DNA of 5,702 bases from Deltaproteobacteria bacterium (lineage in GTDB: Bacteria; Desulfobacterota; DSM-4660; Desulfatiglandales; B25-G16), in NCBI GenBank assembly GCA_019310745.1, contig JAFDDS010000208.1, positions 1 to 5,702 of the forward strand. The letters are read 5' to 3'. The translations under genes and the position numbers were made by a program. Positions 1-5,702 of this stretch are shown piece by piece. The first letter of the stretch is position 1; every line of letters starts with the position of its first letter. The notes beneath the pieces were generated by a model. That model was not told the origin of the DNA and did no database searches. It worked only from the letters and a program-made list of their open reading frames with translations.

Positions 1-1456
1 GCTCTATTAGAAACGTTGTGCCTTCAAGGCTTGTTTTCTTGACCTTAATCTTTCCTCCATGCTTTTCAATTATACTTTTCACAGTACCCAAACCCAGTCC
101 AGTCCCCTTGCCTTCCTCTTTAGTGGTAAAGAAATGATCAAAGATTCTTGGCAGAACTACTTCGGGGATGCCACATCCTGTATCGCTGAATTCAATATAG
201 AACTTTCCCTTTGGTTTATCCCTGCTGGTACGTATAGTGATATTTCCCTTGCCAGTAATAGCGTGGGCAGCATTTATTATTATGTTGGTGAAAACCTGAA
301 CAAGTTGGTTCTTGTCACCTTCACACATTAACATAGATGTTGAAAATTCTTTGTTTGTCGTAATATTTTGCAAAAGGGCATGGTGTCCAAGAAAGGAAAG
401 AGTCTGCTCTATTACATCATTTGTATTGAAAAGCTCCCTTTTCATCTCTGTCTGCCTGGAGTAGGCAAGAAGATTTTTAACAATGTCTTTACACCGGTGA
501 GTATCACTTATAATATTTTGTATATCATTCTTGATAGGGCTATCTTCGTCAAGCTCCTCAAGGATCAAACTGGCGTCAATCAATATTCCACTCAAGGGAT
601 TATTTATTTCATGTGCCACCCCTGCGGCCAGTTGACCTAACGAGGCCATTTTGTTCGATTGCTCCAATTTAATCTGTTCTGCCTCTTTCAATTTCTTTTC
701 TATCTCTATTTTTTGTCTCAGGTCTGTATAGACACCCATGGTTGCAACTTCTTTGCCATCCTGATATATGGTAGATGCGGTCATCTCAACGGGTATCTCT
801 TCACCTAAGGAAGTAATTATTGTCATCTCTGTAGCATGGAGCTTACCCACCCCGCCGTAATCAGGGCTTCTGAGTTTCTTCATTATGCTCCTTGCCCCAC
901 CCGGCGTATACAGATACTCTGCGATACTTGTACCAACCGCTACCTTATCGGTATAGCCAAATAATTTTCGAGCACTCTCATTCATACGGAGGATTACACC
1001 CTTCATATCAGCAACCAATATAGCAGATGCAGAACTGGCAATAATATTTTCCAAAAATTCACTGGTTTTTTTTGATTCTAATTCTAAAAGCTTAGTCTTG
1101 GTGATATCCCTGAAGCTTGCTATTATATAACCCACGTCTCCTTCCTTATTTAAGATAGGAGAACACACCCTTTCTTCATATATCTCTGCTCCATCAGTCC
1201 CAGTAGTTTTTTTAAGGGAAGAAGTTGCTTCTTTATTATGCAGGACATTGACAAGAGGACAAGATGACTCCTGACATGGCTCTTCAGATTGATAAAGGAT
1301 ATTGTGGCATTTTTTTCCTATGATTTTTTTCTTGCTTTGGCTATGTTTCTTGAGAAATCTCTTATTGGCTGCAACAATGGTCATATCAGGAGCAAGGATC
1401 AAGGTTGGAAATGACAGTGACTCAAAGAGGTTATCATGCCAGTCAAATTTTTTCAT
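1..1456 (-). CDS. Cytosolic PAS-PAS sensor histidine kinase, C-terminal tip cut off by window edge
   Basis: This is a two-component sensor kinase that should autophosphorylate on histidine and pass the phosphate to a receiver. I translated it by hand: 485 codons lie in the window with no internal stop. Residues 1-120 form a first PAS domain with a cysteine cluster (C50, C61, C66, after GKKC). Residues 132-248 form a second PAS domain, followed by a short coiled-coil linker. The DHp H-box is ASLGQLAAGVAHEINNPLSG with phospho-acceptor H282. The ATPase domain has an N-box (NQLVQVFTNIIINAAHAI, about 383-400), G1 DTGCGIP (D425), F-box FDHFFTTK (439-446) and G2 GTGLGLG (451-457). The frame leaves the window at TTFLIE, so probably only a few residues are missing. 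The start ATG at 1456 is preceded in frame by a stop codon 9 bases upstream. Its ribosome binding site is weak, which suggests coupling to the ACT gene 22 bases upstream. No membrane segment is seen. The signal sensed is unknown. Confidence 0.93.
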   Translation of the reverse strand, partial: MKKFDWHDNLFESLSFPTLILAPDMTIVAANKRFLKKHSQSKKKIIGKKCHNILYQSEEPCQESSCPLVNVLHNKEATSSLKKTTGTDGAEIYEERVCSPILNKEGDVGYIIASFRDITKTKLLELESKKTSEFLENIIASSASAILVADMKGVILRMNESARKLFGYTDKVAVGTSIAEYLYTPGGARSIMKKLRSPDYGGVGKLHATEMTIITSLGEEIPVEMTASTIYQDGKEVATMGVYTDLRQKIEIEKKLKEAEQIKLEQSNKMASLGQLAAGVAHEINNPLSGILIDASLILEELDEDSPIKNDIQNIISDTHRCKDIVKNLLAYSRQTEMKRELFNTNDVIEQTLSFLGHHALLQNITTNKEFSTSMLMCEGDKNQLVQVFTNIIINAAHAITGKGNITIRTSRDKPKGKFYIEFSDTGCGIPEVVLPRIFDHFFTTKEEGKGTGLGLGTVKSIIEKHGGKIKVKKTSLEGTTFLIE

Positions 1457-1478
1457 ATGATACCATCATTAGAAAATA

Positions 1479-1967
1479 TTATTTTGCTACCTCAAATGCC
1501 TCAGCTAATACTTCCTCAGCCTTGTCTATGTCATGCTGGGCTAAAACTAAAAAAACAGATGCCGAGGAGCAGCCAGAGGCTATGATCTTCAATCCTGCTT
1601 CTGAAAGGGAAGAGAACGTGGCATTAGCTATACCGTACCTATCACCGAAGTGTGGGCCATGGAAGAAAATAATACTCACAGGATAGATGTATTTATAAGG
1701 AGTTTGGCTTGAAATTTTTTCAAGGGATGTGTGGAAATCCCTACTTTCTTTTAAAGGGAGGCAAAAAATAAAAGAGATTTCATGATTTGACACTTGCGCT
1801 ATTATGAATTTTGGCTTCAAGATTTTAAGATCATCCTGAGAAAGGATTTCTCCTAAAGGTTTGATCTTAGAGAGGGGGCAAGAAAATTTGATAAGGGCTA
1901 AGTCAGTTATTCTTTGAAACCCATACGTTTTGATCCGGGGTTCCCAATAAACAGCAATTGTCTCCAT
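1479..1967 (-). CDS. Small tandem ACT-domain protein (aspartokinase regulatory-domain-like)
   Basis: A 162-residue protein with no catalytic domain. The C-terminal part (about 95-160) reads as an ACT fold: a first strand YPVSIIFFHGPHFGDRYGIA, a helix with TFSSLSEAGLKI, a strand around SGCSSASVFLVLAQ, and a last helix DIDKAEEVLAEAFEV. This resembles the second ACT domain of aspartokinases, where a GIA segment, an E/AGI turn and a final A-x2-x-L-x-x-AF helix are typical. Residues about 22-88 look like a more diverged ACT domain. In known families ACT domains bind amino acids or other small ligands at dimer interfaces, so a ligand-sensing role is inferred. The gene follows the sister ACT gene after 5 bases and precedes the histidine kinase by 22 bases. 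A remote alternative is an orphan regulatory subunit of an amino-acid enzyme encoded elsewhere. Confidence 0.8.
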   Translation of the reverse strand: METIAVYWEPRIKTYGFQRITDLALIKFSCPLSKIKPLGEILSQDDLKILKPKFIIAQVSNHEISFIFCLPLKESRDFHTSLEKISSQTPYKYIYPVSIIFFHGPHFGDRYGIANATFSSLSEAGLKIIASGCSSASVFLVLAQHDIDKAEEVLAEAFEVAK

Positions 1968-1972
1968 ACAAT

Positions 1973-2503
1973 CTAGTCTCCTTTGACTATATCACTCTGG
2001 CAGTAACGGATCTCAGGTTTTAACGGTGCATGATCCTTAGGCAGTTGGAATAAATCCTGAATAACATCGATAGCCTTATCTATTAACTGGTAATCAGTTA
2101 CAAATGAGATTGCGGACAATGATGTGGCAATCCCATAGATAGGTATAGATTGCGCTGCCCATGAAACCATGATAACGCCCAATATCTTTATAGCCGATTG
2201 ATGGGGGAAGATAGTGATTATACCCACTTGTCCACGGCTGTTTATCTCCCAACCTATGGGTAAAGAGCCTTCTTTTTTAAGGATTTCTGATGTAGTAGAG
2301 AATTTATCCTGACTGATGCAGAAGGTAAGTTGATGGTAATTATTTTTGTGTGTGTAGTGGGTAAGAAACTCCATATTGATTTTTTGAGAAAGAAGGAGTT
2401 TGCTTATATTTGCAGTAATTTCCTCTGACGAATGCACCCCTCTAAGGTCAAACTGACAGAGTTCAAGGCTCTGTTTGATCCCCCCTATCTTCAATTTCTC
2501 CAT
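1973..2503 (-). CDS. Small tandem ACT-like domain protein, partner of the adjacent ACT gene
   Basis: A 176-residue protein that I read as two ACT-like units. The first (about 15-78) has a strand around CQFDLRGVHSS, a helix ITANISKLLLSQKINMEFLT and a strand YHQLTFCISQDKF. The second (about 92-155) has GQVGIITIFPHQ, a helix IKILGVIMVSWAAQSIPIYG, a strand SLSAISFVTDYQ and a helix IDKAIDVIQDLFQLP. The S-x-S-A-I-S-F-V strand followed by an acidic turn and an amphipathic helix is the best ACT signature. A 20-residue tail ends in IVKGD. The ATG at 2503 has a modest GGTGG element 8 bases upstream. The protein is probably co-expressed with the downstream ACT gene, whose ribosome binding site lies in its last codons. 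The function is not recognised; partnership in an ACT hetero-oligomer is inference. Confidence 0.68.
   Translation of the reverse strand: MEKLKIGGIKQSLELCQFDLRGVHSSEEITANISKLLLSQKINMEFLTHYTHKNNYHQLTFCISQDKFSTTSEILKKEGSLPIGWEINSRGQVGIITIFPHQSAIKILGVIMVSWAAQSIPIYGIATSLSAISFVTDYQLIDKAIDVIQDLFQLPKDHAPLKPEIRYCQSDIVKGD
1978..1984 (-). promoter_or_regulatory. Ribosome binding site of the downstream ACT gene, inside the end of the upstream ACT gene
   Basis: AAAGGAG on the minus strand lies within the last codons (VKGD) of the upstream ACT gene, 10 bases before the ATG at 1967. The overlap with the upstream stop region suggests translational coupling and balanced synthesis of the two ACT proteins. 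Confidence 0.6.
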
Positions 2504-2519
2504 TATTGAGCCACCATAG

Positions 2520-2539
2520 AAAAAAGGGGCTTATTAGCC
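2520..2539 (-). terminator. Possible weak intrinsic terminator or attenuator after the receiver gene
   Basis: On the minus strand, GGCT-AATA-AGCC forms a 4-bp stem with a 4-base loop. It is followed by CC and six T residues. It sits about 50 bases after the stop of the receiver gene and 17 bases before the ACT start codon. The stem is short for an efficient terminator. At most I expect partial termination that would give more receiver than ACT and kinase transcript. It may be chance in AT-rich DNA. Confidence 0.25.
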
Positions 2540-2590
2540 TAAAAAGTCCTTGATGCATAGTATCTGAGAGAATGTAAGGTCTACTTAGGA

Positions 2591-2977
2591 CTAGCCGGTA
2601 AAGTCATCGACCATAGACATCAGTTTATCCAGATCGATTGGTTTAGCTATATAATCATCCGCCAAGGTACTCATGCCTCCCTGGTGAGTATACCTGGTAC
2701 TGGTGACTGCGGAGCCAACTGCTGTTAAGAGAACAATAGTAATATCTTCATATTTTGGATTATTTTTAAGCTCATCACAGAGCTCATAGCCATCTTTGCG
2801 AGGCATCATAACGTCTAAGATAATTAAATCCGGTCTTTCCTCTTGTATCTTATCCCAGGCTTCTATCCCGTCATATGCCTTTGCCACCCTATAGTTTTTA
2901 CTCTCTAATTTCATAGAGATTGCCTCCACCAGATCTGGATCATCATCAACTACCAGAACAAGTTTATCATTAGCCAT
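2591..2977 (-). CDS. Single-domain CheY-like response regulator receiver
   Basis: A 128-residue protein consisting only of a receiver domain. All conserved sites are visible: acidic pocket D12/D13 (LVVDDDPDLVE), phospho-acceptor D55 (LIILDVMMPRKDG), T85 in VLLTAVG, and K112 in DDYIAKP. There is no output domain, so it should act by protein-protein contact or as a phosphorelay intermediate. The spacing between T85 and K112 is about five residues longer than in CheY, with an extra segment TRYTHQGGMSTLA in the beta4-alpha4 loop. The start is set by a strong GGGAGGG (2983-2989) 5 bases before the ATG. It is the first gene of the minus-strand block and likely pairs with one or both kinases here. 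Confidence 0.95.
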   Translation of the reverse strand: MANDKLVLVVDDDPDLVEAISMKLESKNYRVAKAYDGIEAWDKIQEERPDLIILDVMMPRKDGYELCDELKNNPKYEDITIVLLTAVGSAVTSTRYTHQGGMSTLADDYIAKPIDLDKLMSMVDDFTG

Positions 2978-3015
2978 ATATTCCCTCCCTAGAAAAACGA
3001 TAAATTTTGCTAACT

Positions 3016-3044
3016 AATTTATATTGTTATTTTTATATAGTCAA
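3016..3044 (-). promoter_or_regulatory. Predicted sigma70-type promoter of the receiver/ACT/kinase block
   Basis: On the minus strand, TTGACT (3039-3044) matches the -35 consensus at five of six bases. It is followed by TAAATT (3016-3021) at 17 bases or by the better TATAAA (3018-3023) at 15 bases. Transcription would start near 3010, giving a leader of about 33 bases before the ATG at 2977. Confidence is moderate because AT-rich DNA easily produces -10 matches. Confidence 0.5.
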
Positions 3045-3084
3045 CTGGAAATGATACAGCCCCGAAAAATTAAAAAAGCTATCG

Positions 3085-3100
3085 TGTTTACATGGAAACA
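3085..3100. repeat. 16-bp imperfect palindrome, candidate operator
   Basis: TGTTTACATGGAAACA has half-sites TGTTTACA and TGTTTCCA on opposite strands, matching at seven of eight positions. It lies about 40 bases upstream of the predicted -35 box of the minus-strand promoter, a position suited to an activator site. No family is recognised and it may be chance. Confidence 0.3.
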
Positions 3101-3245
3101 ATTTTTTTAAATCCCCTCCTGAGTAACGAAATGGGGAAAAGGAAAATTAATATAGTTTATCCACTCATTCCACCTATATTTTACCTTGCAAGGAATAATG
3201 ATAATGATAGACTAAAAACGATACAATATTAAATGGAGAAAAACT

Positions 3246-5093
3246 ATGCTCGATATAGAGAGAAAAAACCTTACCACTATTTTTGAGGCAATTCTGGATG
3301 GAGTCTATATTGTTGATGATGATTTTAACATGGAGTACATGAATAATGTCATGATTAAGAATTTTGGGCGTGGCATTGGCAAAAAGTGCTATCAAATTAT
3401 ATACGGGAGAGATGCAGTCTGCCCCTGGTGCAAGGCAAAGGGGGTGTTTGCCGGAAAAACCATTCGCTGGGAGCACTACATCCCAAATTTGGATCAATTA
3501 TACGATTTTATTGAATTTCCTTTGAAAAATTCCGACGGTACCTTATCGAAGGTAGGCATTTATCGAGATATTGCCCTGAGGGCAAAAAGTGAAGAAAAAA
3601 TCAGGGCCTCGGAGAAGGAATACAAGAGATTATTTGAAAATGTTCGTTGTGGAATATACGTGAGTAGCAAAGAAGGGAAATTTTTAAATGTCAATAAGGC
3701 CCTTCTGGATATGTTGGGTTATAAAAACAATGAGGAATTTCTTAAGATTGATATAGCCAAGGATCTTTATCTCAATCCAGAGGATCGTCGAAAATGGCAG
3801 GAGATGATTGAACGGGATGGATATGTCGTAGATTATGAAGTTTATTTTAAACGCAAGGATGGCAGGTCTATCCCGGTCTTGCATACAAGTCATGTGCGTT
3901 ATGACAAGAAAGGGAATGTCATAGGGTATGAAGGGATCAACTTGGATCAATCCCAAAGAAAAAGGATGGAGAAAGAACTGAGAGAAGCCTATGATTTTTT
4001 AGATAAAATTATCAAGAGTTCACCCAATGCCATCATGGCAACAGATATGAAGGGGAATATTATCATCTGGAACAGTGCCGCTGAAGAGACCTTGGGATAT
4101 AAAGCGGAAGAAGTCATTGACAAAATGAATATACGAGAAATTTATCCGGAGGGAATGGCCAATAAGGTCATGAAAATGATGCGGAGCCCTGAATATGGTG
4201 GGATTGGAAAATGTAAGTCTTATCCAATGGTTCATATAAGACGGGATGGCAAAACCATTGATGGTAACCTCTCTGCAAGAATCGTGTACGATGCTCAAGG
4301 AAAAGAGATCGCATCAGTGGGCATATTTGTCGACCTCAAAGAGAGACTTGATATGGAACGTAAGCTAAGAGAGATGCAGGAGAAATTGTTACAGTCAGAA
4401 AAGCTGGCTGCCATGGGGAGGTTGACCTCCCAGATTGCCCACGAATTAAACAATCCCCTGTATGGTATCATGAATACCCTTGAGCTTCTTAAAACAGAAA
4501 TTTCTCCTCAGAGCAAAAGGAGAAAAATCCTTGATATGGCCCTCTCTGAAACTGTGCGCCTGACCGAATTGCTCCGTAAAATGCTCCGTTTTTCGAAGCC
4601 TGATGAGGAAGAAAAACAGGCTACAGATGTTAACATTATACTAGATGAGATCTTGCTTCTTGTCGGAAAGCAACTACAGGAAAACAGTATACGCATTTCT
4701 ACCAATTTTGCTGATAATTTAGAAAAAGTCTATGCCTCCAGGAACCAACTGCGACAGGTTTTTCTCAACATGATTGCGAATGCGAGGGATGCAATGCCTG
4801 ATGAAGGAACCGTAACTATAAAGACCTTCGCAAAAAGGGATAATGTATATATTGAAATAACTGATACTGGCATTGGAATAAAAGAGGAAAACATTAATAA
4901 AATATTTGATGACTTTTTTACCACTAAGAATAGTGTTAAAGATGTTGGTCTTGGCCTATCAGTGTGTTATGGGTTTATTAAAGAGCATGGTGGAGATATA
5001 CGGGTATCAAGTGAATGGGGATCAGGTACAACATTTACTATCATTCTTCCTATATACAAAGAAGATTTTCAAAATAAAAAAAATCATCAATAA
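3246..5093 (+). CDS. Cytosolic PAS-PAS-PAS sensor histidine kinase
   Basis: A complete 615-residue sensor kinase without membrane segments. PAS1 (about 8-112) carries a cysteine cluster C48, C59, C62 after GIGKK. PAS2 (about 124-240) has the common PAS/PAC pattern (NVNKALLDMLGY, KRKDGRSIPV). PAS3 (about 250-366) includes DMKGNIIIWN and RSPEYGGIGK. A coiled coil (366-386) leads to the DHp H-box, LAAMGRLTSQIAHELNNPL, with phospho-acceptor H399. The ATPase domain has an N-box starting at N500, G1 DTGIGI (D540), F-box FDDFFTTK (about 554-561) and a G2 box DVGLGL (566-571), where the usual first glycine is aspartate. The start at 3246 is supported by GGAG (3235-3238) 7 bases upstream. The protein is paralogous to the kinase on the opposite strand. 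Likely phosphate acceptors are the receiver at 2591-2977 or the HTH-receiver at 5430; this is inference from proximity. Confidence 0.97.
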   Translation: MLDIERKNLTTIFEAILDGVYIVDDDFNMEYMNNVMIKNFGRGIGKKCYQIIYGRDAVCPWCKAKGVFAGKTIRWEHYIPNLDQLYDFIEFPLKNSDGTLSKVGIYRDIALRAKSEEKIRASEKEYKRLFENVRCGIYVSSKEGKFLNVNKALLDMLGYKNNEEFLKIDIAKDLYLNPEDRRKWQEMIERDGYVVDYEVYFKRKDGRSIPVLHTSHVRYDKKGNVIGYEGINLDQSQRKRMEKELREAYDFLDKIIKSSPNAIMATDMKGNIIIWNSAAEETLGYKAEEVIDKMNIREIYPEGMANKVMKMMRSPEYGGIGKCKSYPMVHIRRDGKTIDGNLSARIVYDAQGKEIASVGIFVDLKERLDMERKLREMQEKLLQSEKLAAMGRLTSQIAHELNNPLYGIMNTLELLKTEISPQSKRRKILDMALSETVRLTELLRKMLRFSKPDEEEKQATDVNIILDEILLLVGKQLQENSIRISTNFADNLEKVYASRNQLRQVFLNMIANARDAMPDEGTVTIKTFAKRDNVYIEITDTGIGIKEENINKIFDDFFTTKNSVKDVGLGLSVCYGFIKEHGGDIRVSSEWGSGTTFTIILPIYKEDFQNKKNHQ

Positions 5094-5429
5094 ACCCTTA
5101 GGGTCTGGCAATCACATTGCCTACCCATTGAGTTCTGTTTCCTTCCTCAATTTTACAATCACCTCAATTCATATACAAATACTTTCTGTCCTTACATAAA
5201 ACCCAACTTCTTAAAATAACAATAAATCCCGCCCAATAAGTGCATAAAATTTTATACCGCGATTCTATTATGGTTTTAAACGTGGTGTATCCAGATTGGG
5301 AGAGCCTACGTGATGTTACAGTTATTATAATTAATATTATTTTTACTATTAACTTATTTTTCTTGACATTGTATAAAAACTATAATTATTATAATAACTA
5401 AATATTAATAATGAGTGGAGGATCCTTCT
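5094..5429. other. Gene-free AT-rich intergenic region
   Basis: I see no credible gene in these 336 bases on either strand. A short ACCCTTAGGGT palindrome follows the kinase stop but has no T tract. A loose ATTGAG/CTCAAT stem (5127-5151) precedes only a few T residues. A 12-bp palindrome ATAAAATTTTAT lies at 5244-5255. The last 90 bases are extremely AT-rich and hold the promoter of the next gene. The gap and promoter suggest that the next gene is transcribed independently of the kinase. Confidence 0.6.
5363..5392 (+). promoter_or_regulatory. Predicted sigma70-type promoter of the HTH-receiver gene
   Basis: A perfect TTGACA (5363-5368) is followed after 18 bases by TATTAT (5387-5392), a five-of-six match to the -10 consensus. 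Overlapping TATAAT sequences at 5381 and 5390 are badly spaced (12 and 21 bases). Transcription would begin near 5400, leaving a leader of about 30 bases with GGAGG at 5417-5421. Confidence 0.6.
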
Positions 5430-5702
5430 ATGGATGATATTCTTACGGTTTTTCAGGCGGGCAAATACTGTAGTGTCTCCCCTAAAACGATTATAAACTG
5501 GATAGAGGCTGGTCATATCAAGGCCTATAAGACAGTAGGAGGCCATCGGCGTATCAAGAAATCAGATTTGGAGAATTTTATGAGGAAGCAGGGCATACCC
5601 TTTCCAGAAGAAGAAGTCGTTGGTGAGAGAAAAAGAATTCTGATTGTGGATGATGATCAAATTATTGTGGAAACCATTGTTCAGGCATTGGAAGAAGAAG
5701 AA
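5430..5702 (+). CDS. Response regulator with N-terminal excisionase/MerR-like HTH and C-terminal receiver, truncated by window end
   Basis: The first 91 codons are present and the frame is still open at the window end. Residues about 4-55 are an excisionase/MerR-type winged HTH: TVFQAGKYCSVSPKTIINWI for the helices and a wing KTVGGHRRI, ending with KSDLENFM. A short acidic linker (57-66) leads to RKRILIVDDDQIIVETIVQA, the start of a receiver whose acidic pocket is D74/D75. The phospho-acceptor lies beyond the window. The order is reversed from the usual response regulator, where the receiver comes first. Such HTH-receiver fusions are known in environmental bacteria; the target is unknown. The start is well supported by GGAGG (5417-5421) 8 bases upstream and by the promoter before it. 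It is the only DNA-binding protein visible here, so it is a candidate output for the nearby kinases. Confidence 0.92.
   Translation, partial: MDDILTVFQAGKYCSVSPKTIINWIEAGHIKAYKTVGGHRRIKKSDLENFMRKQGIPFPEEEVVGERKRILIVDDDQIIVETIVQALEEEE

Larger units (their letters stand above)
2978..3245. other. Divergent intergenic control region
   Basis: This 268-base AT-rich stretch separates the minus-strand receiver/ACT/kinase block from the plus-strand kinase. It holds the promoter on the minus strand at 3016-3044, a 16-bp imperfect palindrome at 3085-3100, a 10-bp palindrome CCTTGCAAGG at 3184-3193, and three copies of ACGATA (2997-3002, 3218-3223, and inverted at 3080-3085). I see no convincing plus-strand sigma70 promoter. 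The best candidate is TTGCAA (3186-3191) with TAGACT 16 bases later, and it is weak. I see no gene here. Confidence 0.6.

Noticed and set aside
59..640. Two plus-strand open frames of about 90 codons each
   Set aside because: They lie antisense to the continuous minus-strand kinase frame, whose N, G1, F and G2 boxes are all intact there. Their translations show no family pattern.
1405..1686. Plus-strand open frame of 93 codons across the ACT/kinase junction
   Set aside because: It is antisense to a well-supported ACT domain and a kinase start, with no recognisable protein features.
3085..3110. Plus-strand intrinsic terminator from the TGTTT/AAACA hairpin and the following T7
   Set aside because: No plus-strand gene lies upstream to terminate, and the stem is AT-rich and short. 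It is kept only as a possible operator.
5092..5160. Terminator after the plus-strand kinase
   Set aside because: ACCCTTAGGGT has a one-base loop and no T tract. The ATTGAG/CTCAAT stem has a 13-base loop and only a few T residues, so neither is convincing.
4906..5199. Plus-strand open frame overlapping the end of the kinase gene
   Set aside because: Its first two-thirds are the kinase sequence in another frame, covering the F and G2 boxes. The remainder is low-complexity intergenic DNA.
5349..5546. Minus-strand open frame of 65 codons
   Set aside because: It is antisense to the HTH of the response regulator and runs through its promoter. It has no ribosome binding site that I can see.

Overview
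The window is a dense signal-transduction locus from an AT-rich bacterium (roughly 40% GC by eye). Shine-Dalgarno sequences are good and coding is tight, so it is bacterial. Multi-PAS soluble histidine kinases, a PAS type carrying a cysteine cluster, and a receiver fused behind an excisionase-type HTH are typical of large environmental signalling repertoires (Desulfobacterota/deltaproteobacteria, Nitrospirota, anammox-type Planctomycetota). The sequence alone does not separate these lineages. No mobile element, tRNA, rRNA or CRISPR array is visible.

Left block, minus strand, transcribed from about 3010 toward 1: a stand-alone CheY-like receiver (2977-2591), two adjacent small proteins that each look like a pair of ACT domains (2503-1973 and 1967-1479), and a PAS-PAS histidine kinase (1456 to beyond the window edge) missing only its last few residues. 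Spacings of 87, 5 and 22 bases make this a likely operon. A weak hairpin with a T tract lies after the receiver and could lower downstream expression.

Middle: a 268-base divergent intergenic region (2978-3245) with a sigma70-like promoter for the left operon, a 16-bp imperfect palindrome, a 10-bp palindrome and repeated ACGATA hexamers.

Right block, plus strand: a complete 615-residue PAS-PAS-PAS histidine kinase (3246-5093), a 336-base gap with no gene but with a good promoter at its end, and the start of a response regulator with an N-terminal MerR/excisionase-like HTH followed by a receiver (5430 to beyond the window end).

The two kinases are clearly paralogous. They share a Cys-bearing first PAS domain (C-x10-C-x2/4-C) and a last PAS domain with an almost identical RSPxYGG(V/I)GK segment. 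A reasonable model, which is inference, is a phosphorelay in which two cytosolic kinases sense a redox, metal or small-ligand cue. The single-domain receiver acts as an intermediate, the ACT proteins add amino-acid or similar ligand sensing, and the HTH-receiver is a possible transcriptional output. The ACT pair embedded between the receiver and the kinase is the most unusual part of the locus.
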